Source of the DNA: Sulfuritalea sp.
GTDB lineage: Bacteria; Pseudomonadota; Gammaproteobacteria; Burkholderiales; Rhodocyclaceae
NCBI GenBank assembly: GCA_030247575.1
Contig: JAOTRV010000013.1
Span: 1 to 64,000, forward strand
Reading direction: 5' to 3'
DNA: 64,000 bases
The notes below the pieces were generated by a model, which ran no database searches, was not told the DNA's origin, and saw nothing but the letters and a program-made list of their open reading frames with translations. Below are positions 8,837 to 15,732 of the stretch, one piece after another (position 1 is the stretch's first letter; each line of letters starts with the position of its first letter). The translations under genes and the position numbers were made by a program.

Positions 8837-10110
8837 GCGGCGCTTTCGATCCGTTCCGTCGAATCCTGCCACGGTGCGCGGCAGCCGAGGCGCTTGGCCA
8901 ACGCCAGCGCGGAGTTCAGGCCGTCCTCGTGGAAGCCGTAACCGCCCCAGGCGCCGCAGAACCACAGGCGCTCGATGCCCTGGATGGCGTCGAGCTGCGC
9001 CTGGGCGCCGATCGCCGCCTGGTCGAACAGCGGATGGTCGTAGTCCCAGTCGCCGATCACCTTGGCCGGATCGGGTTCGACATGCGGGTTGAGCGAGACG
9101 ATGACCGGGGTTTGCGTCGGCAGCGGCTGCAGGCGGTTGATCAGGTAGGAGACGCTGACCGGCTGTTCGCCGCCGCTGCGTTCACCGGCCATGTAGTTCC
9201 ACGCCGACCAGACGCGCTCGTCGCGCGGCAGCAGGGCGGCATCGGTATGCAGCACGGCGCGGTTGGGCTGGTAGCGGATGGCGCCGAGGATGCGCCGCTC
9301 GGCCGGGGTGGCCGCGCTGCCGAGCAGGGCCAGCGCCTGGTCGCTGTGGCAGGCCAGCACGACTTCGTCGAAGCGTTCGCACTCGCCGCCGGGCAGGCCG
9401 AGCCAGACACCGTCGGCATCGCGCAGCACCGATTTCACCGGCGTTGCCAGGCGCACATCGTCGAGATCCGCGATGATGCGTTCGACATACTGGCGGCCGC
9501 CGCCCTTCACCGTCTGCCATTGCGGCCGGTCGAAGACCTGCAGCAGGCCGTGGTTGCGGGCGAAGCGGACGAAGGTGGTCAGCGGGTATGCCAGCATGGC
9601 CTGCGTCGGGCAGGACCAGATCGCGGCGGCCATCGGCAGCAGGTACCAGTCGCGGAACTCGGCGCTGTAGCGCTCGCGTGTCAGGTAGTCGCCCAGAGTA
9701 ACCTCGGGCAGCGCTCCCGAGGTCTCGCGGTTGAAGCGCAGCGTGTCCTGCAGCATGCGCCAGAAGCCGGTACGCGCCAGGTTGCGCTTTTGCGCGAACA
9801 GCGTGGCGAGGCTGGAGCCGGCCCATTCAAGGTCGGGTTCCACCATGCTGACGGCGAAGGACATGTCGCTGGCGACAGTGTCGACCTTGAGTTCGCGGAA
9901 CAGCGCGGTCAGGTTCGGGTAGGTGCGATGGTTGAACACCAGGAAGCCGGTGTCCACCGGGAAACGCGTACCGGCCAGGTCGATATCGACGGTGTGGGTG
10001 TGGCCGCCGATGTAGTCGCCGGCCTCGAACAGGGTGACCTCATGGCGCTGCTTGAGCTGCCAGGCTGTGGCGAGACCGGAGATGCCGGCGCCGACGATGG
10101 CGATCTTCAT
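8833..10110 (-). CDS. FAD-dependent oxidoreductase, amine-oxidase-like
   Basis: 425 residues. The N-terminal dinucleotide motif is VGAGISGLATAW (G7, G9, G12), followed by ending acidic residue in TLFEAGDYIGGHTHT and the NHRTYPNLTALFREL and DTGFLVFN segments typical of the FAD/NAD(P)-binding proteins encoded with DUF1365. The C-terminal FAD loop is LWFCGAWGGYGFHEDGLNSAL. It probably oxidises or desaturates an acyl chain with flavin. In related bacteria such a gene, with DUF1365 and a Cfa-like enzyme, is tied to furan fatty acid synthesis and photooxidative stress; I transfer that role by analogy only. Confidence 0.92.
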   Translation of the reverse strand: MKIAIVGAGISGLATAWQLKQRHEVTLFEAGDYIGGHTHTVDIDLAGTRFPVDTGFLVFNHRTYPNLTALFRELKVDTVASDMSFAVSMVEPDLEWAGSSLATLFAQKRNLARTGFWRMLQDTLRFNRETSGALPEVTLGDYLTRERYSAEFRDWYLLPMAAAIWSCPTQAMLAYPLTTFVRFARNHGLLQVFDRPQWQTVKGGGRQYVERIIADLDDVRLATPVKSVLRDADGVWLGLPGGECERFDEVVLACHSDQALALLGSAATPAERRILGAIRYQPNRAVLHTDAALLPRDERVWSAWNYMAGERSGGEQPVSVSYLINRLQPLPTQTPVIVSLNPHVEPDPAKVIGDWDYDHPLFDQAAIGAQAQLDAIQGIERLWFCGAWGGYGFHEDGLNSALALAKRLGCRAPWQDSTERIESAA

Positions 10111-10226
10111 GGTTTGCTCCCCGGTTTTGCGGGTCGGGCGGCGCGTGCGCGGGCACGCTCGGGCAGGCGTGCGGCGGCGCGCAGCAGCAGGGTGGTGAGG
10201 ACGAGGCCGATCAGCAGGTCAAACAT
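10107..10226 (-). CDS. Small membrane protein (39 residues) in the folE2-FAD oxidoreductase junction
   Basis: An ORF of 39 codons reads MFDLLIGLVLTTLLLRAAA followed by an Arg/Ala-rich tail (RLPERARARAARPAK). Its ATG overlaps the last 8 nt of folE2 and its TGA overlaps the ATG of the FAD oxidoreductase (ATGA), so it continues the translational-coupling chain without a gap. Residues 2-16 form one hydrophobic helix and the tail is strongly basic, as in small inner-membrane proteins with a cytoplasmic C-terminus. I know no family for it. It could instead be just a coupling leader for the oxidoreductase gene. Confidence 0.55.
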   Translation of the reverse strand: MFDLLIGLVLTTLLLRAAARLPERARARAARPAKPGSKP

Positions 10227-11019
10227 TGCGGCCCTCGATCAGCGCGTAGGCGGAATGGTTATGGATCGACTCGAAGTTTTCCGATGCCACGGACCACTCG
10301 GCGATGCGCCGGTCGCCGCGCAGGCGCAGGGCGATGTCGCGCACCAAGTCCTCGACGAACTTCGGGTTGTCATAGGCGCGCTCGGTGACCCATTTTTCGT
10401 CGGGTCGCTTCAACAGGCCGAAGACCTCGCAGGAGGCCTCGTCCTCGGCGATGCGCACCAGCTGCTCCAGGCTCATGTCCTCCAGCAGGCGCACGCGCAG
10501 CGTCAGGTGCGAGCGCTGGTTGTGCGCGCCGTAGTCGGAGATTTCCTTGGAGCAGGGGCACAGGCTGGTCGCCGCGACGGTGACCTTGAGTTCGGTTTCG
10601 ATCGGGCCGCCCGCGTCGCGCCAGACGGTGATCGCGGCGTCGAGGTCGAGCAGGCTGGCAACCTTCGAGACCGGCGCCTGCTTGCGGATGAAATAGGGAA
10701 ACTTCATCTCGATGCGACCGGCATTGGCCTGCAGGTGCAGCAGGGTTTCCTGCAGCAGGCGGCGCAGGTCGGCCAGGCCCAGCGCCGCGCGCGGGCGCTC
10801 GAGGATCTCGACGAAGCGCGACATGTGGGTGCCCTTGACCTCGGGCGGCAGGCCGACGGTCATCGCCAGGGTCATCACGGTCGGGTGCGCCTCGCCGGCG
10901 GCATCGAGCAGGGTCAGCGGATAGCGCAGGCCCTTGACGCCGACCTGCTGGATTGCCAGTTGGCGGTGGTCGGGGCTGGACTGGATGTCGGGCATGAAAA
11001 ATCTTTCGGGTGCATTCAC
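10219..11019 (-). CDS. folE2: GTP cyclohydrolase FolE2 (type IB)
   Basis: 266 residues from a GTG at 11019 preceded by GAGGAG at 7 nt; an ATG nine codons in (10995) lacks a good ribosome site. Family motifs are VGVKGLRYP, VGLPPEVKGTHMSRFVE, TSLCPCSKEISDYGAHNQRS with the catalytic cysteine, and the C-terminal ENFESIHNHSAYA. It converts GTP to dihydroneopterin triphosphate for folate or pterin synthesis. folE genes recur beside LitR regulators, possibly to supply a pterin chromophore or folate under light stress. It lies 38 nt after gpx and is probably in the same transcript. Confidence 0.93.
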   Translation of the reverse strand: MNAPERFFMPDIQSSPDHRQLAIQQVGVKGLRYPLTLLDAAGEAHPTVMTLAMTVGLPPEVKGTHMSRFVEILERPRAALGLADLRRLLQETLLHLQANAGRIEMKFPYFIRKQAPVSKVASLLDLDAAITVWRDAGGPIETELKVTVAATSLCPCSKEISDYGAHNQRSHLTLRVRLLEDMSLEQLVRIAEDEASCEVFGLLKRPDEKWVTERAYDNPKFVEDLVRDIALRLRGDRRIAEWSVASENFESIHNHSAYALIEGRNV

Positions 11020-11057
11020 GGCGTTCTCCTCGGTAAGGCGTGGCAGTGGTTTCAGGG

Positions 11058-11618
11058 CTATTCCGCCAGGCGGCGCTCGATCTGCGCGATCAGGCGGCGG
11101 TCGTCGGGTGCGGTGCGGGTGTCGATGCTCTCGACTGCGGTGCCGCGGCGGTCGATCAGGTACTTGTGGAAATTCCACTTCGGCGCGGTGCCGCTTTTGG
11201 CGATCAGCTGCTTGTAGAAGGGGTGGGTTTTCGGCGCGGCGATGTCGGTCTTGGCCATCATCGGAAACTTGATGCCGTAGGTCATGCGGCAGAAGTCGGC
11301 GATCTCCTTGTTGCTGCCCGGCTCCTGTTCACCGAAATCGTTGGACGGAAAGCCGACCACCACCAGGCCGCGATCCTTGTATTTGTCGTAGACAGCTTCG
11401 AGGCGGTCATACTGGCCGGTGAAGCCGCAGAAGCTCGCCGTGTTGACCACCAGGAGCACCTTGCCCTGGTATTGGCACAGCGACTGCGGGGCGCTGTCCT
11501 GCAAGCGCAGGAAGCTGTGGTCGAGCAGGGCCGGGCAGTTTGCGGCGGCAGCGGGCAGGGCGGCGGCGAGCCCGGCAGCGGCCAGGAGCAGCAGGGTCAA
11601 GCTTTTCAGTTTCATCAT
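11058..11618 (-). CDS. Glutathione peroxidase-family protein, exported
   Basis: 186 residues from the ATG at 11618 (a second ATG follows at once); AGGA 6-9 nt upstream supports this start. The signal peptide (KSLTLLLLAAAGLAAALPAAAA) predicts a periplasmic enzyme. The thiol-peroxidase motifs are NTASFCGFTGQY (peroxidatic Cys), FPSNDFGEQEPGSN with the Gln position, and KWNFHKYLI with the Trp and Asn of the tetrad. It reduces hydrogen peroxide or lipid peroxides. As first gene of the operon divergent from litR it fits a defence against photo-generated peroxides. Confidence 0.92.
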   Translation of the reverse strand: MMKLKSLTLLLLAAAGLAAALPAAAANCPALLDHSFLRLQDSAPQSLCQYQGKVLLVVNTASFCGFTGQYDRLEAVYDKYKDRGLVVVGFPSNDFGEQEPGSNKEIADFCRMTYGIKFPMMAKTDIAAPKTHPFYKQLIAKSGTAPKWNFHKYLIDRRGTAVESIDTRTAPDDRRLIAQIERRLAE

Positions 11619-11619
11619 T

Positions 11620-11634
11620 TTTGTCCTGGACAAA
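11620..11634. promoter_or_regulatory. Predicted LitR operator, copy 1 (perfect palindrome)
   Basis: TTTGTCCTGGACAAA is a perfect 15-bp palindrome located between the gpx promoter and the gpx ATG, overlapping its ribosome-binding region. A second near-copy (11684-11698) lies on the other side of the promoter. Position inside the transcribed leader suits a repressor that blocks initiation, elongation or ribosome access. Assignment to the adjacent MerR/B12 regulator is inference from location. Confidence 0.65.
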
Positions 11635-11650
11635 TGAAGGATTTGAGCGC

Positions 11651-11679
11651 AAGATACGGACTTGGATTTCCCTTGTCAA
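11651..11679 (-). promoter_or_regulatory. Sigma-70-type promoter of the gpx-folE2-lipid operon
   Basis: On the minus strand TTGACA (11679-11674) and TATCTT (11656-11651) are separated by exactly 17 nt, giving a start near 11645 and a leader of about 27 nt. It is flanked by the two predicted operators. Confidence 0.65.
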
Positions 11680-11683
11680 CTGT

Positions 11684-11698
11684 TTTGTCTTGGACATA
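11684..11698. promoter_or_regulatory. Predicted LitR operator, copy 2
   Basis: TTTGTCTTGGACATA matches copy 1 at 12 of 15 positions (core TTGTCYTGGACA). It lies between the leftward -35 box and the start of the MerR/B12 gene, in the spacer of a candidate rightward promoter TTGTCA (11673) - 18 nt - TAAAAT (11697). Occupation would repress the regulator's own gene as well as the leftward operon. The rightward transcript would be almost leaderless. Confidence 0.6.
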
Positions 11699-11708
11699 AA
11701 ATAATTTC

Positions 11709-12641
11709 ATGGACAACACCCCGCCTGAAATCACGGCCAGCCCGGCGCAGGGAATCGGCATTGCCGCCGTCGAACGCGACACCGGACTGGGCAAGGACAC
11801 CCTGCGCGTCTGGGAGCGGCGCTACGGCTTCCCGCGGCCCTTGCGCGATGCCTTCGGCGAACGTATCTATCCGGCGGAGCAGGTGGCGCATCTGCGCCTG
11901 ATCAAGCGCCTGATGGACCAGGGCCAGCGCCCCGGCGCGCTGCTGCGGCAGCCGATGGCGGCATTGACCGAGCAACTGGCGGCGCCCTCCGAAACAGTCG
12001 GCGCTGGCGACACGGCGGACTGGATCGTGCCGAAGCTCAAGGCGCGCGACATCGATTCCTTGCGCGCCGAGCTGGCGCAGCGCCTGGCGCGCGACGGCCT
12101 CGAGCGCTTCGTCATCGAGACCCTGCCGGCGCTCAACCGGCGCATCGGCGACGGCTGGATGAGCGGGGAGATCGCCATTTTCGAGGAACACCTGTACACC
12201 GAACTGGTGCAGAACCTGCTGCGTTCGGCGACCCATGCGCTGGGTGGCCGCGGCACGCGACCGCAGGTGCTGCTGACCACGGTGAAGGACGAGGAGCACC
12301 TGCTCGGCCTGCTGATGGTCGAGGCCCTGCTCGCCGCCAACGGTGCCTTCGCCCTGTCGCTCGGCGCGCAAACCCCGATTGCCGATATAGCCGGCGCGGC
12401 GCGGGCGACCCATGCCGACATCGTCGCCCTGTCGTTTTCAGCCGCCTATCCCTGGCGCAAGGCGCGCGATGCTCTGATCGAACTGCGTGCCGCGCTGCCG
12501 GCCGTCACCGGGCTTTGGGCCGGCGGCGCCGGCCTCGCCGGCCGCGGCGTCGACGGCGTGCGCATCATCGGCGAACTGCGCGACGTAGCACCGGCGCTGG
12601 CCGAGTGGCATGTCGCGCACCCGCAGGGCGGCAGGCATTGA
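11709..12641 (+). CDS. litR: MerR-family B12-binding photoreceptor regulator (LitR/CarH type)
   Basis: 310 residues. MerR helix-turn-helix at about 15-85 (GLGKDTLRVWERRYGFPRP), a four-helix bundle with the W-x9-EH motif (Trp150, Glu160-His161), and a cobalamin domain with the E-x-H-x-x-G motif (Glu195, His197, Gly200). These residues hold adenosylcobalamin in CarH/LitR, where light breaks the Co-C bond and the dark tetramer leaves DNA. All are present, so a working photosensor is plausible. It is divergent from the lipid/peroxidase operon with two palindromes in between, as expected for an autoregulating repressor. No partner LOV gene or photolyase gene is seen nearby. Confidence 0.88.
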   Translation: MDNTPPEITASPAQGIGIAAVERDTGLGKDTLRVWERRYGFPRPLRDAFGERIYPAEQVAHLRLIKRLMDQGQRPGALLRQPMAALTEQLAAPSETVGAGDTADWIVPKLKARDIDSLRAELAQRLARDGLERFVIETLPALNRRIGDGWMSGEIAIFEEHLYTELVQNLLRSATHALGGRGTRPQVLLTTVKDEEHLLGLLMVEALLAANGAFALSLGAQTPIADIAGAARATHADIVALSFSAAYPWRKARDALIELRAALPAVTGLWAGGAGLAGRGVDGVRIIGELRDVAPALAEWHVAHPQGGRH

Positions 12642-12704
12642 TGCGGCCGGCCCGGCAATGGTGAGCAGGCGCATGGGTGCGAACTTTCAATCGCCAAAGA
12701 GTAG

Positions 12705-12733
12705 TTGACTGTTTTTATCAAGTTAAGTAAATT
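12705..12733 (+). promoter_or_regulatory. Promoter of the terC operon
   Basis: TTGACT (12705-12710), a 17-nt spacer and TAAATT (12728-12733) form a good sigma-70 promoter; the start near 12740 is just ahead of the riboswitch motif. Confidence 0.7.
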
Positions 12734-12739
12734 GCGTCC

Positions 12740-12870
12740 GTCCCAAGGGGGAGTAGCTCTCCGCCGCGGCGTCGTCAATACGGAAACCCTGGCCACTGAA
12801 GGGTTCCCCGGCGCCCCGGGTGCTTGTCGCAAGGCAGGTACGAGCAAGACCTTTGCCGCGATGGCGGAGG
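12740..12870 (+). promoter_or_regulatory. yybP-ykoY manganese riboswitch
   Basis: The leader carries AAGGGGGAGTAGCTC near its 5' end (12745-12759) and the distal AGCAAGACCTTTGCC block (12844-12858), the two conserved parts of the yybP-ykoY (Mn2+) aptamer, with helices between them. The downstream gene is a TerC-family membrane protein, one of the best-known targets of this riboswitch in proteobacteria (alx in Escherichia coli). Expected effect: higher expression at high Mn2+ (or alkaline pH). A covariance-model search would settle the exact limits. Confidence 0.88.
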
Positions 12871-12886
12871 TGCCCTTGTCGAAACC

Positions 12887-12926
12887 ACGGCCCTTCGTCC
12901 TCGCTGGATAAAGGGCCGTTCCGTTT
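12887..12926 (+). terminator. Hairpin after the Mn riboswitch, possible regulated terminator
   Basis: ACGGCCCTT (12887-12895) pairs with AAGGGCCGT (12911-12919), followed by TCCGTTT. It lies between the aptamer and the ribosome site of terC, where an expression platform is expected. The T-run is weak, so it may regulate pausing or translation instead. Confidence 0.5.
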
Positions 12927-12991
12927 GCAGCCTGAAGTGTTCAGAAGCCGCGGGGGGAACGGCGAACCGGGTCCGACAAGGAGAGCATGCA

Positions 12992-13963
12992 ATGGAAACA
13001 ATCGGTACATGGTGGATGTGGGCGGGATTCCTCGCCATCGTCCTGGTGATGCTGGCGATCGACCTGTTCGTGGTCGGCGGCGGCAAGCAGCACAAGGTGA
13101 CGTTCAAGGAGGCCGCCACCTGGTCGGTGGTCTGGGTCTCCGTATCCTTCCTCTTCGCCGCCGCGCTCTGGTGGCACCTCGACGGCAGCGCCGGGCGCGA
13201 GGTGGCCAACCAGAAGTCGCTCGAATTCGTCACCGGCTACCTGATCGAGAAATCGCTGGCGATCGACAACGTCTTCGTCTGGTTGATGCTGTTCTCGTTT
13301 TTCGGCATCCCGCTGGAATTGCAGAAGCGCGTGCTGGTGCTCGGCGTGCTCGGCGCCATCGTATTGCGCACGGTGATGATCTTCGCCGGCGCCTGGCTGA
13401 TCACCCAGTTCCACTGGATGCTCTACCTCTTCGGCGCCTTCCTGCTGGTCACCGGCATCAAGATGTGGTGGTTCGCCGAGGAAAAGCCCGACATGGCGAA
13501 CAACCCGCTGATCCGCTGGCTGCGCGGCCACATGAAGATCGCCGACGAACTGCACGGCGAGAAATTCTTCGTCTGGAAGGACGGCGTGCGCTACGCGACG
13601 CCCCTGTTGCTGGCGCTGATCCTGGTCGAGATCTCGGACCTGATCTTCGCCGTCGATTCGATCCCGGCCATCTTCGCCATCACCGCGGATCCCTTCATCG
13701 TCCTGACCTCGAACGTCTTCGCCATCCTCGGCTTGCGCGCGATGTACTTCCTGCTGGCCGACATGGCCGACCGCTTCTCGCTGCTCAAGTACGGCCTGGC
13801 GGCGGTGCTGGTGTTCATCGGCGTCAAGATGCTGCTGATCGATCTTTACAAGATCCCGATCGGCTTCTCGCTGGCCGTGGTCGCCACCTTCATCGGCATT
13901 TCCATCGGGATGTCGCTGCGCAAGGAAAAGCTGGAACGCGCCGCGGACCGTACCGGCGAGTGA
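12992..13963 (+). CDS. TerC/Alx family membrane protein
   Basis: 323 residues from the ATG at 12992 with AAGGAGAG 6 nt upstream; the frame open upstream runs through the riboswitch and is not coding. About nine membrane helices and the TerC signatures: [58 protein letters not shown] with paired acidic residues in the membrane. TerC/Alx proteins export Mn2+ or load metal onto exported enzymes. It heads an operon with a voltage-gated channel, a PAP2 phosphatase and a diacylglycerol kinase. Confidence 0.93.
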   Translation: METIGTWWMWAGFLAIVLVMLAIDLFVVGGGKQHKVTFKEAATWSVVWVSVSFLFAAALWWHLDGSAGREVANQKSLEFVTGYLIEKSLAIDNVFVWLMLFSFFGIPLELQKRVLVLGVLGAIVLRTVMIFAGAWLITQFHWMLYLFGAFLLVTGIKMWWFAEEKPDMANNPLIRWLRGHMKIADELHGEKFFVWKDGVRYATPLLLALILVEISDLIFAVDSIPAIFAITADPFIVLTSNVFAILGLRAMYFLLADMADRFSLLKYGLAAVLVFIGVKMLLIDLYKIPIGFSLAVVATFIGISIGMSLRKEKLERAADRTGE

Positions 13964-13972
13964 GGGGCTGAC

Positions 13973-14800
13973 ATGGAAACCGTCATGCACGCCACTGCAC
14001 GGTGGCGCCCGCGGCTGGACCGCTGGCTGGAGTCCGCGCCGATCCATAGCGGCCTGATCGCGCTGATCCTGGTCAATGCCGTGATCCTCGGCCTGGAAAC
14101 CAGCCCGGCGCTGATGGCGCAGTGGGGCTACTGGCTGAGCGCGGCCGATCGCGCCATCCTGGCCGTCTTCGTGGTCGAGATCGTCCTGCGGCTTTATGTG
14201 CATCGCCTGGCCTACTTCCGCGATCCGTGGAACGTCTTCGATTTCACGGTGGTGGCCATCGCGCTGGTGCCCGCCTCCGGCCCGCTGGCGGTGCTGCGCG
14301 CCCTGCGCATCCTGCGCGTGCTGCGCCTGATCACCCTGGTACCGAGCATGAAGCGCGTGGTGGGCGGCCTGCTCGCAGCCCTGCCCGGGCTGGGCTCGGT
14401 AGTGGGCATCATCTGCATCATCTTCTATGTCGCCGCCGTGATCGCCACGAAGCTGTTCGCCGCCGACTTTCCCGCGCTGTTCGGCGATCTCGGCCGCAGC
14501 GCCTTCACGCTGTTCCAGGTGATGACGCTCGAAGGCTGGGCGATGGAAGTGGTGCGTCCGGTGATGGCGGTCTACCCCCTGTCGTGGATCTTCTTCCTGA
14601 TCTTCATCCTGGCGTCCACCTTCACCCTGCTCAACCTGTTCATCGCGGTCATCGTGAATGCGATCCACCAGGAAGGCGTCGAGGACCGCGCTGATCCGAC
14701 TGCGACCGAAATCACCCGTCTGCGCGAGGAAATCGCTTCCTTGCGCAGCCAGCTCGGCGCTGTGCGCAAGCCCTCGCCCTACGTCACACGGAGGCGTTGA
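13973..14800 (+). CDS. Bacterial voltage-gated cation channel (BacNav/CavMr type)
   Basis: 275 residues, the usual size of NaChBac-type channels. Helices S1-S3 span about 25-100; S4 carries Arg109, 112, 115 and 118 at three-residue intervals (LRALRILRVLRL); S5 is about 140-160; the selectivity filter is T185-L-E-G-W-A-M191; S6 is about 205-230 (STFTLLNLFIAVIVNAI); the C-terminus has a heptad coiled coil (TEITRLREEIASLRSQL) that would join the four subunits. Sodium channels of this family have TLESW; Gly188 at filter position 4 is as I recall for the Ca2+-selective CavMr, so Ca2+ permeation is possible. The gene starts 9 nt after terC. Confidence 0.9.
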   Translation: METVMHATARWRPRLDRWLESAPIHSGLIALILVNAVILGLETSPALMAQWGYWLSAADRAILAVFVVEIVLRLYVHRLAYFRDPWNVFDFTVVAIALVPASGPLAVLRALRILRVLRLITLVPSMKRVVGGLLAALPGLGSVVGIICIIFYVAAVIATKLFAADFPALFGDLGRSAFTLFQVMTLEGWAMEVVRPVMAVYPLSWIFFLIFILASTFTLLNLFIAVIVNAIHQEGVEDRADPTATEITRLREEIASLRSQLGAVRKPSPYVTRRR

Positions 14801-14803
14801 GCG

Positions 14804-15337
14804 ATGGACGCGACGCAACTGCCGGCATGGGACCAGGCCGGCCTCGCGCTCGCCCATGCGGCGCGGGTCCCGTGGCTCGACGGCGTGTTCCTCGTCGTCA
14901 CCTGGCTCGGTTCGCTGGCGGTGCTGCTGCCGCTGGCGCTGCTGCTCTGGTGGCGGCGCCGCGGCGAAAGGAACGCTGCCTTTGTCGCGTTGGCCCTGAT
15001 CGGCGCCTCCGCGCTCGGGCACCTGGCCAAACTGGTCGCGGCGCGGCCGCGGCCCGACCTGTTTCCGCCGCTGATCGCCATGCCCGAGGACTGGAGTTTT
15101 CCCAGCGCCCATGCGGCGCAGGTCACCGCCTTCGCCCTGGCCTGGCTGCTGCGGCCGGGAGCGGCCCCGGGCCGCATCGAGATCGCCGTCCTTTTCTCCG
15201 CCGTGACGGCGGTCTTCGCCTCACGGCTCTACCTGCAAGTCCACTTTCCGAGCGATGTCATCGCCGGCGCCCTGTTGGCAACCCTTTGGGTCCTGCTGCT
15301 GCGTCGTCTGCCGGCATGGCGGGGGACAACACGATGA
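14804..15337 (+). CDS. PAP2-family phosphatase
   Basis: 177 residues, about five helices. The three catalytic motifs are KLVAARPRPD, FPSAHAAQ (with the catalytic His) and SRLYLQVHFPSDV. It probably removes phosphate from undecaprenyl pyrophosphate or phosphatidate at the outer face of the inner membrane. The start is 3 nt after the channel stop, and the stop overlaps the dgkA start, so the two lipid-phosphate genes are translated together. Confidence 0.9.
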   Translation: MDATQLPAWDQAGLALAHAARVPWLDGVFLVVTWLGSLAVLLPLALLLWWRRRGERNAAFVALALIGASALGHLAKLVAARPRPDLFPPLIAMPEDWSFPSAHAAQVTAFALAWLLRPGAAPGRIEIAVLFSAVTAVFASRLYLQVHFPSDVIAGALLATLWVLLLRRLPAWRGTTR

Positions 15338-15723
15338 GACACAAGTTTCTCGGCACCGGCGACGCCGGCTACCATCCGCTGCGCAAGATCCGGACCGTCT
15401 TTTCCGGGCTGCGCTACGCCGTGCTCTACGACTGGTCGGTTACCTACAAGCTGATCGCTTCGGTGGTGGTGCTGGCGGTTGCCTTCGGCGCGCGCGCCTG
15501 GGTCGATTTCCTGCTGATCCTCGTCGTCACCGCCTTCGTGCTGGTCGCCGAAATCTTCAACAGCGCGATCGAGGCGCTGTGCGACTTCGTCGAGACGCGC
15601 CACAACGAAAAGATCAAGGTCATCAAGGACATCGCCGCCGCCGGCGTCGGCATCACCATCTTCGTCTGGATCATCGTGCTCGGCGTCGAACTGAGCCGGC
15701 TGCTCGATCTTGCGTTGCCGTGA
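15334..15723 (+). CDS. dgkA: Diacylglycerol kinase
   Basis: 129 residues from the ATG at 15334, overlapping the PAP2 stop (ATGA). Three helices and the family motif FVLVAEIFNSAIEALCD (E-x2-N-[ST]-A-I-E) plus KIKVIKDIAAAGV define the DagK family. It phosphorylates diacylglycerol (or undecaprenol) back to the phosphate form. With the preceding PAP2 phosphatase it forms a small lipid-carrier recycling pair at the end of the Mn-riboswitch operon. Confidence 0.93.
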   Translation: MRHKFLGTGDAGYHPLRKIRTVFSGLRYAVLYDWSVTYKLIASVVVLAVAFGARAWVDFLLILVVTAFVLVAEIFNSAIEALCDFVETRHNEKIKVIKDIAAAGVGITIFVWIIVLGVELSRLLDLALP

Positions 15724-15732
15724 TGTCCGTTT

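Noticed and set aside
8929-11217. 762-codon plus-strand open frame opposite folE2 and the FAD oxidoreductase
   Set aside because: No domain pattern and Arg/Ala/Gly/Gln-biased composition; the minus-strand genes are certain and coupled by overlaps.
12941-15112. 723-codon minus-strand open frame opposite terC and the channel gene
   Set aside because: Arg/Gln/Asp/His-rich composition typical of antisense GC frames; the plus strand encodes clear membrane proteins with ribosome sites.
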